A DNA stretch of 64,000 bases from Eubacterium sp. CAG:251 (GTDB lineage Bacteria > Bacillota > Clostridia > Oscillospirales > Acutalibacteraceae): assembly GCA_000436835.1 (NCBI GenBank), contig FR889155.1:47819-111818 (forward strand), written 5' to 3'. A program made the position numbers and the translations under genes. Shown here piece by piece: positions 33,142 through 42,709 of the stretch. Below the pieces are notes generated by a model. That model was not told the DNA's origin, did not search any database, and worked only from the letters and a program-made list of their open reading frames with translations. Positions within the stretch are counted from its first letter, which is position 1, and the number at the start of each line of letters is the position of its first letter.

Positions 33142-34191
33142 ATGGAAAGAAGAAAAAGTAAAAAAATAAAGCTTGGCAATACATTTATCGGCGGTGACAG
33201 CCCCATTCTTGTTCAAAGTATGCTCAATATCCCCGCAAGTAATATTGACGGTTCCGTGGAGCAGGCTAAGGAACTTGCAGCTGCAGGCTGTCAGGTTATC
33301 CGTTTTGCAATTCCCAATGAGGACGCATTAAATCTTATTGAACCTATTAAGAAAGCTGTGGACGTTCCTTTGGTAGCCGATATCCATTTTGATTATAAGC
33401 TTGCACTCGGTGCGGCTGAAAGAGGAATTGATAAAATCAGAATTAATCCCGGCAATATCGGTGATGATTCACGTGTTAAGGCAGTTGCCGATATTTGCAA
33501 GCAGAAAAATATTCCTATTCGTATCGGCGTCAATTCAGGCTCGCTTGAAAAGCATATTCTTGCAAAATACGGCTCGCCTACACCTGAGGCTATGGTTGAA
33601 TCAGCGCTTTATCACGCTAATCTTCTTGAAAAATTCGATTTTGACGATATCGTGATTTCTATTAAGTCTTCTAATGTTGAAACTATGATTAAGTCGTATG
33701 AGCTTGCGGCGCAAAAGTGCGATTATCCGCTTCATCTCGGTGTTACGGAAGCAGGTACCGAAAGAATGGGAATTATCAAATCCGCTGTCGGTATAGGCTC
33801 GCTTCTTACTCACGGTATCGGCGATACAATTCGTGTAAGCCTTACCGATGCACCTGTTAAAGAGGTGTTTGCCGCATTTGATATCTTAAAGGCAATCGGT
33901 CTTAAAAATGACAGCCCTTATCTTATTTCCTGCCCGACTTGCGGCAGAACTAAGATTGACCTTGTCGGCCTTGCAAAGCAGGTTGAGGAGAGATTAAAGG
34001 ACTGCAAAAAACCGATTAAGGTTGCCGTTATGGGCTGTATAGTTAATGGACCCGGTGAGGCAAAGGAAGCCGATATCGGAATTGCAGGCGGCGACGGATG
34101 CGGGCTTATCTTTAAAAAAGGCGAAATTCTCCGCAAGGTTGATGAAAAAGATTTACTCGATGAGTTAATGAAGGAAATTGATAAATTATAA
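33142..34191 (+). CDS. ispG: 4-hydroxy-3-methylbut-2-en-1-yl diphosphate synthase (IspG)
   Basis: Penultimate MEP-pathway enzyme with a [4Fe-4S] cluster. The 349-residue protein has VQSMLN, VADIHFDYKLAL, KIRINPGNIG, the cluster Cys residues in CPTCGRTKIDL, and MGCIVNGPGEAKEADIGIAG. ATG 33142 follows AGGTGA; the GTG at 33133 is part of that RBS and is rejected. Its stop shares a base with the polC start. Confidence 0.96.
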   Translation: MERRKSKKIKLGNTFIGGDSPILVQSMLNIPASNIDGSVEQAKELAAAGCQVIRFAIPNEDALNLIEPIKKAVDVPLVADIHFDYKLALGAAERGIDKIRINPGNIGDDSRVKAVADICKQKNIPIRIGVNSGSLEKHILAKYGSPTPEAMVESALYHANLLEKFDFDDIVISIKSSNVETMIKSYELAAQKCDYPLHLGVTEAGTERMGIIKSAVGIGSLLTHGIGDTIRVSLTDAPVKEVFAAFDILKAIGLKNDSPYLISCPTCGRTKIDLVGLAKQVEERLKDCKKPIKVAVMGCIVNGPGEAKEADIGIAGGDGCGLIFKKGEILRKVDEKDLLDELMKEIDKL

Positions 34192-37100
34192 TGAATAGAT
34201 TTGCAGACTATTTTTCAAATTACGTTAATGACGATACAATTACATATATAGGAAACGGTGATATTACTTCCTTTACCGTGTCACGTCAAGACAGGGAGCT
34301 TGCAGTCGGTCTTAATTTGGAAAGCTTTATTGATTACGGCATTATTGAAAATTCTCAAAACCAAATTGCAAGGGCAATGGAACTAAAAAAAGTTCATATC
34401 AATCCACGCTTTCCGAAAAGTGAGTTCTCGCTTGATAATATCGAAAGAATACTTGAATATGTTAGGCACGAATCTCCTGCGGCTAACGGCTTTTTTGACG
34501 GCTGTGAGGCGGAACTTGAGGACAGAACGCTTACCCTTTGCCTTAAAAAAGGCGGCAAGGACGTGCTTGAATCGCAAAAGGTTGACCGTGCGATTGCAAA
34601 TAAGATTTATGAACTTTTCGATTTGGATTTTGTTGTTATTTTTCTTGAAGTTCAGGCTTTTGATATCGAAAAGGCAGTGCAAAAGGCTGTTGAGGAAAGA
34701 CGAGCAGAGGAGCAGCATAAAAAGGAAGAGGAAGAAAAAAACGTCAACCACGAGCTTTGGGACGAACTTCCTGTTTTTAAAGATACACTTAAAAAAATAT
34801 ACGGCAAGGCAATTCACGAAAAGCCGAAGAATATTGCCGATGTTTCAACCGAGGACGGCTATATAACCGTTTGGGGTGATGTGCTTAAAACAGAGGTACG
34901 TGAAACAAAGAGGGGAACAAGCAAGATTTTCGATTTTGATATATCTGATTACACCTCCTCAATTACAGTTAAAATGTTTGACGATAAGCGTGTTATTGAC
35001 CCACTTGTTGAAAAAATAAACGAGGCAGGCACTCTTGTTATTTCCGGCGGCTATCAGTTTGATACATTTTCAAATCAATATGTTCTTCGCCCTTACGCAA
35101 TTGCGAGCATTAAAAAGGCGGAGAAAACAGATGACGAGCCTGAAAAAAGAATTGAACTCCACATGCATACCTCGCTATCTGAGATGGACGCCATTTCATC
35201 TCCGACAGCTCTTGTTAAGCAAGCTATTAAATGGGGGCATGAGGCTGTGGCTATAACTGACCACGGCGTAGTTCAGGCACTTCCTGAGGCTTATGCCGCT
35301 TCCGGCAAGGGCAGTAAAATTAAACTTATTTTAGGTATGGAGGGATATCTTGTTGATGACGAAAAATATCCCGACTTCCTTAATATGAAAACAAATCAAT
35401 ATGAACGCTATCATATTATCTTCCTTGTTAAAGAGGATACTTCTATGGATGAATCTATCCCTAAGGAAGAAAGAAAATACGGCAGAAAAAATCTTTACGA
35501 AATGATTTCTGCATCTAATGTTAAATATTTCAAAAAACGTCCGCTTATTCCCAAATCTCTTTTGAGAAAGAAAAGAGACTGCATTATTGTTGGCTCTGCA
35601 TGCGAGCAGGGTGAGGTTTATCAGGCGATTTTAGATGATGTTGACGAGGACAAGCTTGAGGAAATCGCATCTTTTTACGACTATCTTGAAATTCAGCCAA
35701 ACGGTAATAACGCTTTTATGCTCAGAACGAGCGATCAGGAATACGTTACTAATAAGCGTGGCGAGGAAAAGAAAAATCGCTATTGGAAAGTAAACAGCGA
35801 AGAAGATTTAATAAATATTAATAAGAAAATTATTGCTTTGGGCGATAAACTCGGTAAGCTTGTTGTTGCTACGGGTGACGTTCATTTCTTGAGCGAACAC
35901 GACGCAAAATTCCGTGCAATCATTATGGCTTCAAAGGGCTTTGACGATGCGGATAATCAACCCCCGCTTTATTTTAAAACCACACGTGAAATGCTTGATG
36001 ATTTCGCTTGGGCAGGGGACAGAGCAAGAGAATTTGTTATTGATAATCCAAAAAAAATTGCCGACAGCATTATGGATAATATTCCGCCTATTCCTCCGGG
36101 AACGTTTCAGCCGCATATCGACGGCGCTAATGAGGAACTTACGGAAAAATGCTGGAATATGGCTAAGGATTTGTACGGCGACCCTGTTCCCGAATATGTT
36201 GCAAACAGGCTTCAGCGTGAACTTGATTCAATCATAGGTCACGGTTTCGGCGTACTTTATGTTATCGCAAAGCGTCTTGTTGAGGAAAGCGAAAGAAACG
36301 GCTACTTGGTCGGTTCAAGAGGTTCTGTCGGCTCGTCGCTTGCTGCTCACTTCGGCGGTATATCAGAGGTTAATCCGCTTGCACCTCATTATTATTGCAA
36401 AAAATGTAAGCACAGCGAATTTTTCTTAAACGGCGAATACGGTTCGGGTTTTGACCTCCCTGTCAAGAATTGCCCTAATTGCGGCACTCCTATGAAGCGT
36501 GACGGCCACGAAATTCCATTTGAAACCTTCCTTGGCTTTGACGGCGATAAGGAGCCTGATATTGACCTTAACTTTTCCGGCGAGTATCAGTCCCGTTCTC
36601 ACAGATTTACAGAGGAACTTTTCGGTAAGGAATATGTGTTCAAAGCAGGTACTATGGCAACGGTTGCCGATAAAACCGCTTATGGCTATGTTATGAAATA
36701 TCTTGACGAGCGTGGTATTCAAAACGTTACTCCTAGAGCCGAGATTGACAGATTGACGGTCGGCTGTACAGGCATTAAGCGAACAACGGGTCAGCACCCG
36801 GGCGGTATGGTTGTTGTTCCAGATAAATACACCGTTGAGGATTTCACTCCTATTCAGTATCCGTCAAATGACGAATCTAAGGGTACATACACAACCCACT
36901 TTGACTTTAAAAACTCGCTTCATGATACACTTTTGAAGCTTGACGAGCTTGGGCACGATAATCCTACTCTTTATAAATATCTTGAAGATTCAACGGGTAT
37001 TCCCGTTATGGACGTTGATTTGTCAGACCCTCTTTTGTATCAGCTTATCACATCTACTGAGCCTATCGGTGTTTCGCCTGAGGATATAGACTGCCAAACA

Positions 37101-38033
37101 GGTACTCTTGCAATTCCTGAAATGGGTACGCCGTTTGTTATCGGTATGCTTCTTGAGGCTCAGCCTAAAACATTTGCCGACCTTTTGCAGATTTCGGGTC
37201 TTTCACACGGCACAGACGTTTGGCTCGGTAATGCTCAGGAGCTTATTCAAAACGGTACGTGCACGATTTCCGAGGTTATAGGATGCCGTGACGATATTAT
37301 GACCTATCTTCTCCATAAGGCTGAAAAGTATGAAAGAGAAACTGGTAAGGAATCACCGCTTAAAAAGAAGGATTGCTTTAAGATTATGGAATATACCCGT
37401 AAGGGTAAAGCACCTAAGGAGCTTCCGCCTTATGAGGAGGCAATGAAGGCGGTAGGCGTTGAACAGTGGTATATTGATTCCTGCTATAAGATTAAATATA
37501 TGTTCCCTAAGGCTCATGCTGCGGCTTACGTTATTGCTGCTTTGCGCCTTGCATGGTATAAAATACATAAGCCAATCCATTTCTATTCCGCTTACTTTAC
37601 GGTTCGTGGCGGTGCTATTGATGCTGTTGCGGCAGTTCAAGGTAAGGCGGCTGTTAAAAAGAAAATGGAGGAGATTAAGCTTAAGGGAAACGATAAAACC
37701 GCAAAAGACGAGAGTACATATATCGTTCTTCAAATCGTTATTGAAATGCTTGCAAGAGGTATTGAATTTTTACCTGTTGATATTTATAAATCAGATGCAA
37801 GAATTTACAAGATTGAGGATGGAAAAATCAGGCTTCCGTTTGGTGCGGTTGACGGTATAGGTGAAAATGCGGCTATATCTCTTGCAAAAGCACGTGAGGA
37901 CGGCGGTGGTGACTTCTTGTCCTATGACGATTTAATGGCAAGAGCAGGTGTCGGCAAGAGCGTTTGCGAGGCACTCAAAAATGCAGGTGCGCTCGGCGAT
38001 ATGCCGGAATCTAACCAAATTTCGCTTTTTTAA
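34191..38033 (+). CDS. polC: DNA polymerase III PolC, apparently without the 3'-5' exonuclease domain
   Basis: Replicative polymerase of low-GC Gram-positives. At 1280 residues it is about 150 shorter than the well-known B. subtilis PolC. Order seen: N-terminal region, OB fold (about 215-310), first PHP part (ELHMHTSLSEMDAI near 322, AITDHGVV, LILGMEGYLVDD near 383), second PHP part, polymerase core (GYLVGSRGSVGSS near 705, zinc Cys pairs CKKC and CPNC, PDIDLNFSGEY near 789) and the C-terminal part. In ordinary PolC a DEDD exonuclease beginning FVVFDVETTG interrupts PHP right after EGxxxxVDD. Here only about 15 residues separate that point from RYHIIFLVKED, and no DxE exonuclease motif is seen. 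The flanks read smoothly, so this is a clean loss. Confidence 0.93.
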   Translation: MNRFADYFSNYVNDDTITYIGNGDITSFTVSRQDRELAVGLNLESFIDYGIIENSQNQIARAMELKKVHINPRFPKSEFSLDNIERILEYVRHESPAANGFFDGCEAELEDRTLTLCLKKGGKDVLESQKVDRAIANKIYELFDLDFVVIFLEVQAFDIEKAVQKAVEERRAEEQHKKEEEEKNVNHELWDELPVFKDTLKKIYGKAIHEKPKNIADVSTEDGYITVWGDVLKTEVRETKRGTSKIFDFDISDYTSSITVKMFDDKRVIDPLVEKINEAGTLVISGGYQFDTFSNQYVLRPYAIASIKKAEKTDDEPEKRIELHMHTSLSEMDAISSPTALVKQAIKWGHEAVAITDHGVVQALPEAYAASGKGSKIKLILGMEGYLVDDEKYPDFLNMKTNQYERYHIIFLVKEDTSMDESIPKEERKYGRKNLYEMISASNVKYFKKRPLIPKSLLRKKRDCIIVGSACEQGEVYQAILDDVDEDKLEEIASFYDYLEIQPNGNNAFMLRTSDQEYVTNKRGEEKKNRYWKVNSEEDLININKKIIALGDKLGKLVVATGDVHFLSEHDAKFRAIIMASKGFDDADNQPPLYFKTTREMLDDFAWAGDRAREFVIDNPKKIADSIMDNIPPIPPGTFQPHIDGANEELTEKCWNMAKDLYGDPVPEYVANRLQRELDSIIGHGFGVLYVIAKRLVEESERNGYLVGSRGSVGSSLAAHFGGISEVNPLAPHYYCKKCKHSEFFLNGEYGSGFDLPVKNCPNCGTPMKRDGHEIPFETFLGFDGDKEPDIDLNFSGEYQSRSHRFTEELFGKEYVFKAGTMATVADKTAYGYVMKYLDERGIQNVTPRAEIDRLTVGCTGIKRTTGQHPGGMVVVPDKYTVEDFTPIQYPSNDESKGTYTTHFDFKNSLHDTLLKLDELGHDNPTLYKYLEDSTGIPVMDVDLSDPLLYQLITSTEPIGVSPEDIDCQTGTLAIPEMGTPFVIGMLLEAQPKTFADLLQISGLSHGTDVWLGNAQELIQNGTCTISEVIGCRDDIMTYLLHKAEKYERETGKESPLKKKDCFKIMEYTRKGKAPKELPPYEEAMKAVGVEQWYIDSCYKIKYMFPKAHAAAYVIAALRLAWYKIHKPIHFYSAYFTVRGGAIDAVAAVQGKAAVKKKMEEIKLKGNDKTAKDESTYIVLQIVIEMLARGIEFLPVDIYKSDARIYKIEDGKIRLPFGAVDGIGENAAISLAKAREDGGGDFLSYDDLMARAGVGKSVCEALKNAGALGDMPESNQISLF

Positions 38034-38076
38034 TCCGTTATTTAATGTAATAAATATAAATATTTATTAATTTATC

Positions 38077-38121
38077 TTGACATTGACGTTGTAGTATGTT
38101 AGCATATTAACACTCTACTAC
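38077..38121 (+). promoter_or_regulatory. his operon promoter with a dyad operator
   Basis: TTGACA at 38077-38082 and TAGCAT at 38100-38105 have a 17-base spacer. A dyad overlaps the -10: GTAGTA (38091-38096) with TACTAC (38116-38121), and TGTTA (38097-38101) with TAACA (38108-38112). The position fits a repressor operator. TrpR-like YerC/HisR regulators control his genes in Bacillota, but none is encoded here, so the regulator is inference. Confidence 0.65.
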
Positions 38122-38147
38122 GCTAAAGTGACAGGAGATTTATTGTT

Positions 38148-39761
38148 ATGAAAAGATATTCAAAGCTTATTCCGCAGGGAACGAGAGATTTATTATTTGA
38201 GGAATGTGACGATAGAAGAAATGTTGAAGCAATCCTTTCAGCTTTATTTAAGGAACATAAATACCGTAAGGTTATGACTCCGACTGTTGAATTTTACGAT
38301 GTTTTTGCTGAAAATGACCTTGGTATTGAGGCTGAAGAAATGTATAAACTGTCTGATTCTCAAGGCAGAACAACCGTTCTTCGCCCCGATAATACAGCGC
38401 CGATTGCACGTCTTGTTGCAACCCGCCTTTCTAAAGAGGATTTTCCCGTAAGGCTTTATTATAATCAAAATGTTTATGTTCGCAATAAGAGCCTTGCCGG
38501 CAGAACTGACGAAACGGAGCAAAGCGGTATTGAGCTTATCGGCGACGGCAGTATTGATGCTGATATTGAAGTTATTTCTATGGCTTATGAGGCACTTAAG
38601 AGAAATAATGTTTCCTCATTTAAACTTGAACTTTGCCATGCAGGATTTTTTAAATCAATTCTTAATAAAATGAATATAACTTCAACTCAAAAGGCTGATA
38701 TTTGCAAACTTATTGAGGGCAAAAATTATGCCGCTTTGGGTGATATGCTTGCTCAATTTGATGACAGCCGTGAGGCAGATGTTATTAAAAAGCTACCACG
38801 TCTTTTCGGCGACGTAAGTGTTATAGACGAAGCAAAGAAGCTTTATAATGATGAAAAATCAAACGAAGCACTTGACTATTTAAGAAACGTTTATGAAAAG
38901 CTTTGCGATATGGGGCTTGGCGATAATATCACCATTGACCTCGGTCTTGTAAACAGAAGTAATTATTATACAGGCGTTATTTTTCGTGGCTATGCGGAGG
39001 GCAGCGGTCTTACCATCGTTTCAGGCGGCAGATATGATAATCTTATAGGCGAGTTTGGGCTTGACGCTCCGGCTGTCGGCTTCGGTGTTAATGTTAATGC
39101 GCTTTGCGACGTTATGCGAGAGGAAATTAATGTTGACAGACCTATTCGCATAGCGCTGACTAAAGGCAGGCTTGAAAAATCATCAATCTCACTTTTCAAA
39201 AAAATGGGGCTTGATACAAGCGAACTTGAAAATAAAGGCAGACGCCTTATTCTTCCTGTCGGAGATTTTGAGGCAGTGCTTTCAAAAGCGCCTGACGTTA
39301 TAACTTATGTTGAACACGGCGTTTGCGATATCGGCATTGTAGGCAAGGATACTATTGTTGAACACGGAAATTCGTTTTATGAAGTTATTGACCTTAATAT
39401 CGGCAAGTGCCGTTTTGCTCTTGCGTGCCCTAATGGGACGGATTTCTTTTCGGGCCATCGCAGAAAGGTTGTTGCAAGTAAATATCCTAAGGTTGCAAAG
39501 TCATATTTTCAGTCAAAGGGTATGGATGTTGATATTATCAAAATTGAGGGCAGTGTTGAGCTTGCTCCGCTTTTGGGACTTGCAGACGGAATTGTCGATA
39601 TAGTTGAAACCGGTTCAACTCTTAAGGAAAACGGGCTTGAGGTTGTTGATACAATTATGCCGATTTCCGCAAGGGTTATAGTCAATATGGCTTCTATGAA
39701 ACTTCGTAAAAAAGAGATTGAGGAATTTTTAAACGAATTAGAACTTGCATCTAAAGTTTGA
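38148..39761 (+). CDS. hisZG: HisZ-HisG fusion: ATP phosphoribosyltransferase regulatory plus catalytic parts
   Basis: First step of histidine synthesis, joining ATP and PRPP. In the 537-residue protein, residues 1 to about 330 are a HisRS-like HisZ (PQGTRDLLFEE, VLRPDNTAPIARL, YYTGVIFRGYAEG, GGRYDNLIGEFG). From about 333 a short-form HisG follows (RIALTKGRLEKSSISLFKKM, GIVGKDTIVE, GLADGIVDIVETGSTLKENG). The two are normally separate genes forming a hetero-octamer; here one continuous frame joins them without a long linker. RBS CAGGAG precedes ATG. It heads the his operon. Confidence 0.93.
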   Translation: MKRYSKLIPQGTRDLLFEECDDRRNVEAILSALFKEHKYRKVMTPTVEFYDVFAENDLGIEAEEMYKLSDSQGRTTVLRPDNTAPIARLVATRLSKEDFPVRLYYNQNVYVRNKSLAGRTDETEQSGIELIGDGSIDADIEVISMAYEALKRNNVSSFKLELCHAGFFKSILNKMNITSTQKADICKLIEGKNYAALGDMLAQFDDSREADVIKKLPRLFGDVSVIDEAKKLYNDEKSNEALDYLRNVYEKLCDMGLGDNITIDLGLVNRSNYYTGVIFRGYAEGSGLTIVSGGRYDNLIGEFGLDAPAVGFGVNVNALCDVMREEINVDRPIRIALTKGRLEKSSISLFKKMGLDTSELENKGRRLILPVGDFEAVLSKAPDVITYVEHGVCDIGIVGKDTIVEHGNSFYEVIDLNIGKCRFALACPNGTDFFSGHRRKVVASKYPKVAKSYFQSKGMDVDIIKIEGSVELAPLLGLADGIVDIVETGSTLKENGLEVVDTIMPISARVIVNMASMKLRKKEIEEFLNELELASKV

Positions 39762-39780
39762 TATAAATGAGGTATAAGTG

Positions 39781-41064
39781 ATGAATATTACAAAAGCAAA
39801 CGGCAAAAACGAGTATGAGCTGATTAAAAACTTAAAAAAGCGTTCGGGCCAAACCGATGAAAAAATCGTTGAAGCCGTAACTACAATTATAAATTCCGTT
39901 AAAGAGCAGGGTGATGATGCGGTAAGGGAATTTACTGTCAGATTTGACGGTATGGTACCTAAAAAGACCGTTATTGAAAAGGACGAACTTAATTCTTATC
40001 TTGATGAGGTTGACGATGACTTTAAAAATGCCATAATCAAGGCTAAAAATAATATTTACGATTTTCATTTGCGCCAGGCTCAGCAGTCTTGGCTCACCAC
40101 TAAGGAAAACGGCGTTATTATGGGGCAAAGAATACGCGGACTTCACAGAGTAGGTATTTACGTTCCGGGCGGTACTGCTGCTTATCCGTCATCTGTTTTG
40201 ATGAATGCAATCCCTGCTAAAATTGCCGGAGTTAAGGAAATTATTATGGTTACCCCTCCGGGTAAAGACGGTAATCCAAATCCTGATATTATGGCTGCTG
40301 CCGCTGTTGCAGGTGTCGATAAGGTATTCCTTGTAGGCGGTGCTCAGGCTGTTGCCGCTTTAGCTTTCGGAACTGAAAAAATACCAAAGGTTGATAAAAT
40401 TGTAGGCCCCGGTAATATTTTTGTTGCTACTGCAAAGAAGCTTCTTTACGGTGTTGTTGATATCGATATGATTGCAGGTCCGAGTGAAATTCTTATTGTT
40501 GCCGATAAAAGCGCTAAGCCTTCATTTCTTGCCGCTGACCTTATGAGTCAGGCAGAGCACGACGTAAGAGCGTCTGCAATTTTACTTACAACTTCAATGG
40601 AAGTAGCAAGATTAACTGCGAGAGAAATAGACAGGCAGATTAAATTCCTTGAAAGACAGGAAATTATAGAAAAATCGCTTAACGATTACGGCGAAATTAT
40701 TGTTTGCGAAAATCTTGACCAGGCTATTGATTTTGCAAATGAGCTTGCACCGGAGCATCTTGAAATGTGCGTTGAAGAACCGCTTAAATATATCGGCAGG
40801 CTTGATAATGCCGGAAGCGTATTCCTCGGCAATTACTCTCCCGAACCGCTCGGTGACTACTTTGCAGGTCCTAATCACGTTCTTCCGACAAGCGGCACGG
40901 CAAGATTTTTCTCACCTTTGTCGGTTGACAGCTTTGTTAAGAAAAGTTCGTTTATTTATTATACCGAAAATGAACTTGAAAAGGCAAAGGACGATATAGT
41001 TAAGCTTGCAGATACAGAGGGGCTTACGGCTCACGCTAATTCAATTAAGGTTAGATTTGAATAA
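39781..41064 (+). CDS. hisD: Histidinol dehydrogenase
   Basis: Oxidises histidinol to histidine in two NAD-dependent steps. The 427-residue protein has YVPGGTAAYPSSVLMNAIPA, VGGAQAVAALAFGTE, VGPGNIFVA, IAGPSEILI and the zinc-site segment SQAEHD. ATG 39781 follows GAGGT; an adjacent GTG (39778) is possible. Second gene of the his operon. Confidence 0.97.
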   Translation: MNITKANGKNEYELIKNLKKRSGQTDEKIVEAVTTIINSVKEQGDDAVREFTVRFDGMVPKKTVIEKDELNSYLDEVDDDFKNAIIKAKNNIYDFHLRQAQQSWLTTKENGVIMGQRIRGLHRVGIYVPGGTAAYPSSVLMNAIPAKIAGVKEIIMVTPPGKDGNPNPDIMAAAAVAGVDKVFLVGGAQAVAALAFGTEKIPKVDKIVGPGNIFVATAKKLLYGVVDIDMIAGPSEILIVADKSAKPSFLAADLMSQAEHDVRASAILLTTSMEVARLTAREIDRQIKFLERQEIIEKSLNDYGEIIVCENLDQAIDFANELAPEHLEMCVEEPLKYIGRLDNAGSVFLGNYSPEPLGDYFAGPNHVLPTSGTARFFSPLSVDSFVKKSSFIYYTENELEKAKDDIVKLADTEGLTAHANSIKVRFE

Positions 41065-41082
41065 TATTTTAGAGGTACTTAT

Positions 41083-41661
41083 ATGAGAAAAGCTCAAATT
41101 GAAAGAAATACTAAGGAAACACAAATAAAAATTGACCTTTGCCTTGACGGCGGAGATGTTGAGGTGTCAACAGGTATCGGATTTTTTGACCACATGCTTG
41201 TGGCTTTCGGTGTTCACGGTGGCTTCGGCTTAAAAATTAATGCAAGCGGTGATTTGCAGGTTGATACTCACCATACGGTTGAGGATACGGGCATTGCGCT
41301 CGGAAGAGCTTTTAAAGAGGCACTTGGCGATATGAGCGGCATTGAGCGCTATGGCTCTTTTTCAATCCCTATGGATGAGGCTTTGGCTAATTGTGTGCTT
41401 GATATTTCAAACAGACCTTTTCTTGTTTTTAACGCAAACTTTGAGCAGGAAAAATGCGGCGATTATGAAAACTGTATGACAGAGGAATTTTTCAGAGCCT
41501 TTGCAATGAATGCAGGTATCACGATTCATATTGATGTACCTTACGGTACTAATTCTCATCATAAGATTGAGGCAATATTCAAAGCTGTGGCTCACGCACT
41601 TAAAGTTGCCGTAAAGCAAAATGAAAACGGCGCAGTGCTTTCAACAAAAGGAGTTCTTTAA
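41083..41661 (+). CDS. hisB: Imidazoleglycerol-phosphate dehydratase
   Basis: Dehydrates imidazole glycerol phosphate, step six of the histidine pathway. The 192-residue protein is the monofunctional form and has the metal-binding HHTVEDTGIALG and NSHHKIEAIFKA motifs and GFFDHMLVAFGVHG. RBS AGAGGT. No hisH follows, unlike the common hisB-hisH-hisA order. Confidence 0.97.
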   Translation: MRKAQIERNTKETQIKIDLCLDGGDVEVSTGIGFFDHMLVAFGVHGGFGLKINASGDLQVDTHHTVEDTGIALGRAFKEALGDMSGIERYGSFSIPMDEALANCVLDISNRPFLVFNANFEQEKCGDYENCMTEEFFRAFAMNAGITIHIDVPYGTNSHHKIEAIFKAVAHALKVAVKQNENGAVLSTKGVL

Positions 41662-41662
41662 T

Positions 41663-42379
41663 ATGCTTATTTTTCCGGCAATTGATATTATCGACGGCAA
41701 ACCCGTCAGGCTTTTTAAAGGCGATTTTTCAACTGCTCATCAGGTGGCAGGCGATGCTGTTGAAACTGCATTCGGCTTTTTAAAGGCAGGGTGTAAATGG
41801 GTGCATATGGTTGACCTTGACGGCTCGCTTAAAAAAGAACCCGTCAATGCCCAAACATTTATTAATGTAGCAAAAGAAACAGGGCTTAGGGTTGAACTCG
41901 GCGGCGGAATAAGAACGATGAATGATATTGATTTTTACATTAACAATGGAATTTCACGTATTATTTTAGGCTCTGTGGCACTTAAAAATCCCGAACTTGT
42001 AAAAGAAGCAGTCAAAGAATTTGAAAGCAAAATCGCAGTAGGAATTGATGCAAAATCGGGATATGTCGCAACCGAGGGCTGGGTTGAAAAAAGTGACGTT
42101 TATTTTACCAACCTTGCAAAAAGAATGGAAGATGTTGGCGTTAAAAATATAATTTTTACTGATATTTCACGTGACGGTACTCTGACGGGTCCTAATCTTG
42201 AACAGCTTGTTGAAATTAATAATGCCGTTTCCTGCGATATTACCGCATCGGGCGGAGTTACAAATATAAATGATATTCGTAAATTAAAAAGCAAAAATCT
42301 TTACGGTGCAATTTGCGGCAAAAGCATTTATGAGGGAACTCTTGATTTGAAACAGGCAGTGGAGGCATGCAATGATTGA
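41663..42379 (+). CDS. hisA: Phosphoribosylformimino-AICAR phosphate isomerase HisA
   Basis: TIM-barrel isomerase of histidine synthesis, 238 residues. Segments LIFPAIDIIDGKPVRLFKG, WVHMVDLDGS, LGGGIRTMNDI and FTDISRDGTLTGPN are typical. ATG 41663 follows AAAGGAG; the longer frame from 41621 overlaps hisB and is rejected. hisI overlaps its end by eight bases; hisF is absent between them. Confidence 0.95.
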   Translation: MLIFPAIDIIDGKPVRLFKGDFSTAHQVAGDAVETAFGFLKAGCKWVHMVDLDGSLKKEPVNAQTFINVAKETGLRVELGGGIRTMNDIDFYINNGISRIILGSVALKNPELVKEAVKEFESKIAVGIDAKSGYVATEGWVEKSDVYFTNLAKRMEDVGVKNIIFTDISRDGTLTGPNLEQLVEINNAVSCDITASGGVTNINDIRKLKSKNLYGAICGKSIYEGTLDLKQAVEACND

Positions 42380-42707
42380 TATAGAAAAATATTTTAAAAA
42401 AGGCGAGCTTATCCCTGCAATAGTTCAGGAGGAGGGCACAAACGAGGTGCTTATGCTTGCTTATATGAACCGTGAATCGATGAAAAAAACGCTTGAAACC
42501 GGATATACTTGGTTTTGGTCACGTTCAAGGCAGGAGCTTTGGAATAAGGGCGCAACTTCGGGTCATCTTCAAAAAGTTGTGTCAATCTACGGCGATTGCG
42601 ATGATGATACGCTTTTAGTTAAGGTTATACAAACGGGTGCGGCTTGCCACACGGGCAATCACTCTTGCTTTTTTAACGAAATTAAACTTGAAAATAACGG
42701 AGAATAA
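42372..42707 (+). CDS. hisI: Phosphoribosyl-AMP cyclohydrolase
   Basis: Opens the purine ring of phosphoribosyl-AMP. A 111-residue stand-alone form with VLMLAYMNRESMKKTLETG, YTWFWSRSRQELWNKGATSG, and the metal ligands in DCDDDTLLVKV and ACHTGNHSCF. It overlaps hisA by eight bases. hisE is a separate gene beginning three bases after its stop. Confidence 0.96.
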   Translation: MIDIEKYFKKGELIPAIVQEEGTNEVLMLAYMNRESMKKTLETGYTWFWSRSRQELWNKGATSGHLQKVVSIYGDCDDDTLLVKVIQTGAACHTGNHSCFFNEIKLENNGE

Positions 42708-42709
42708 AA

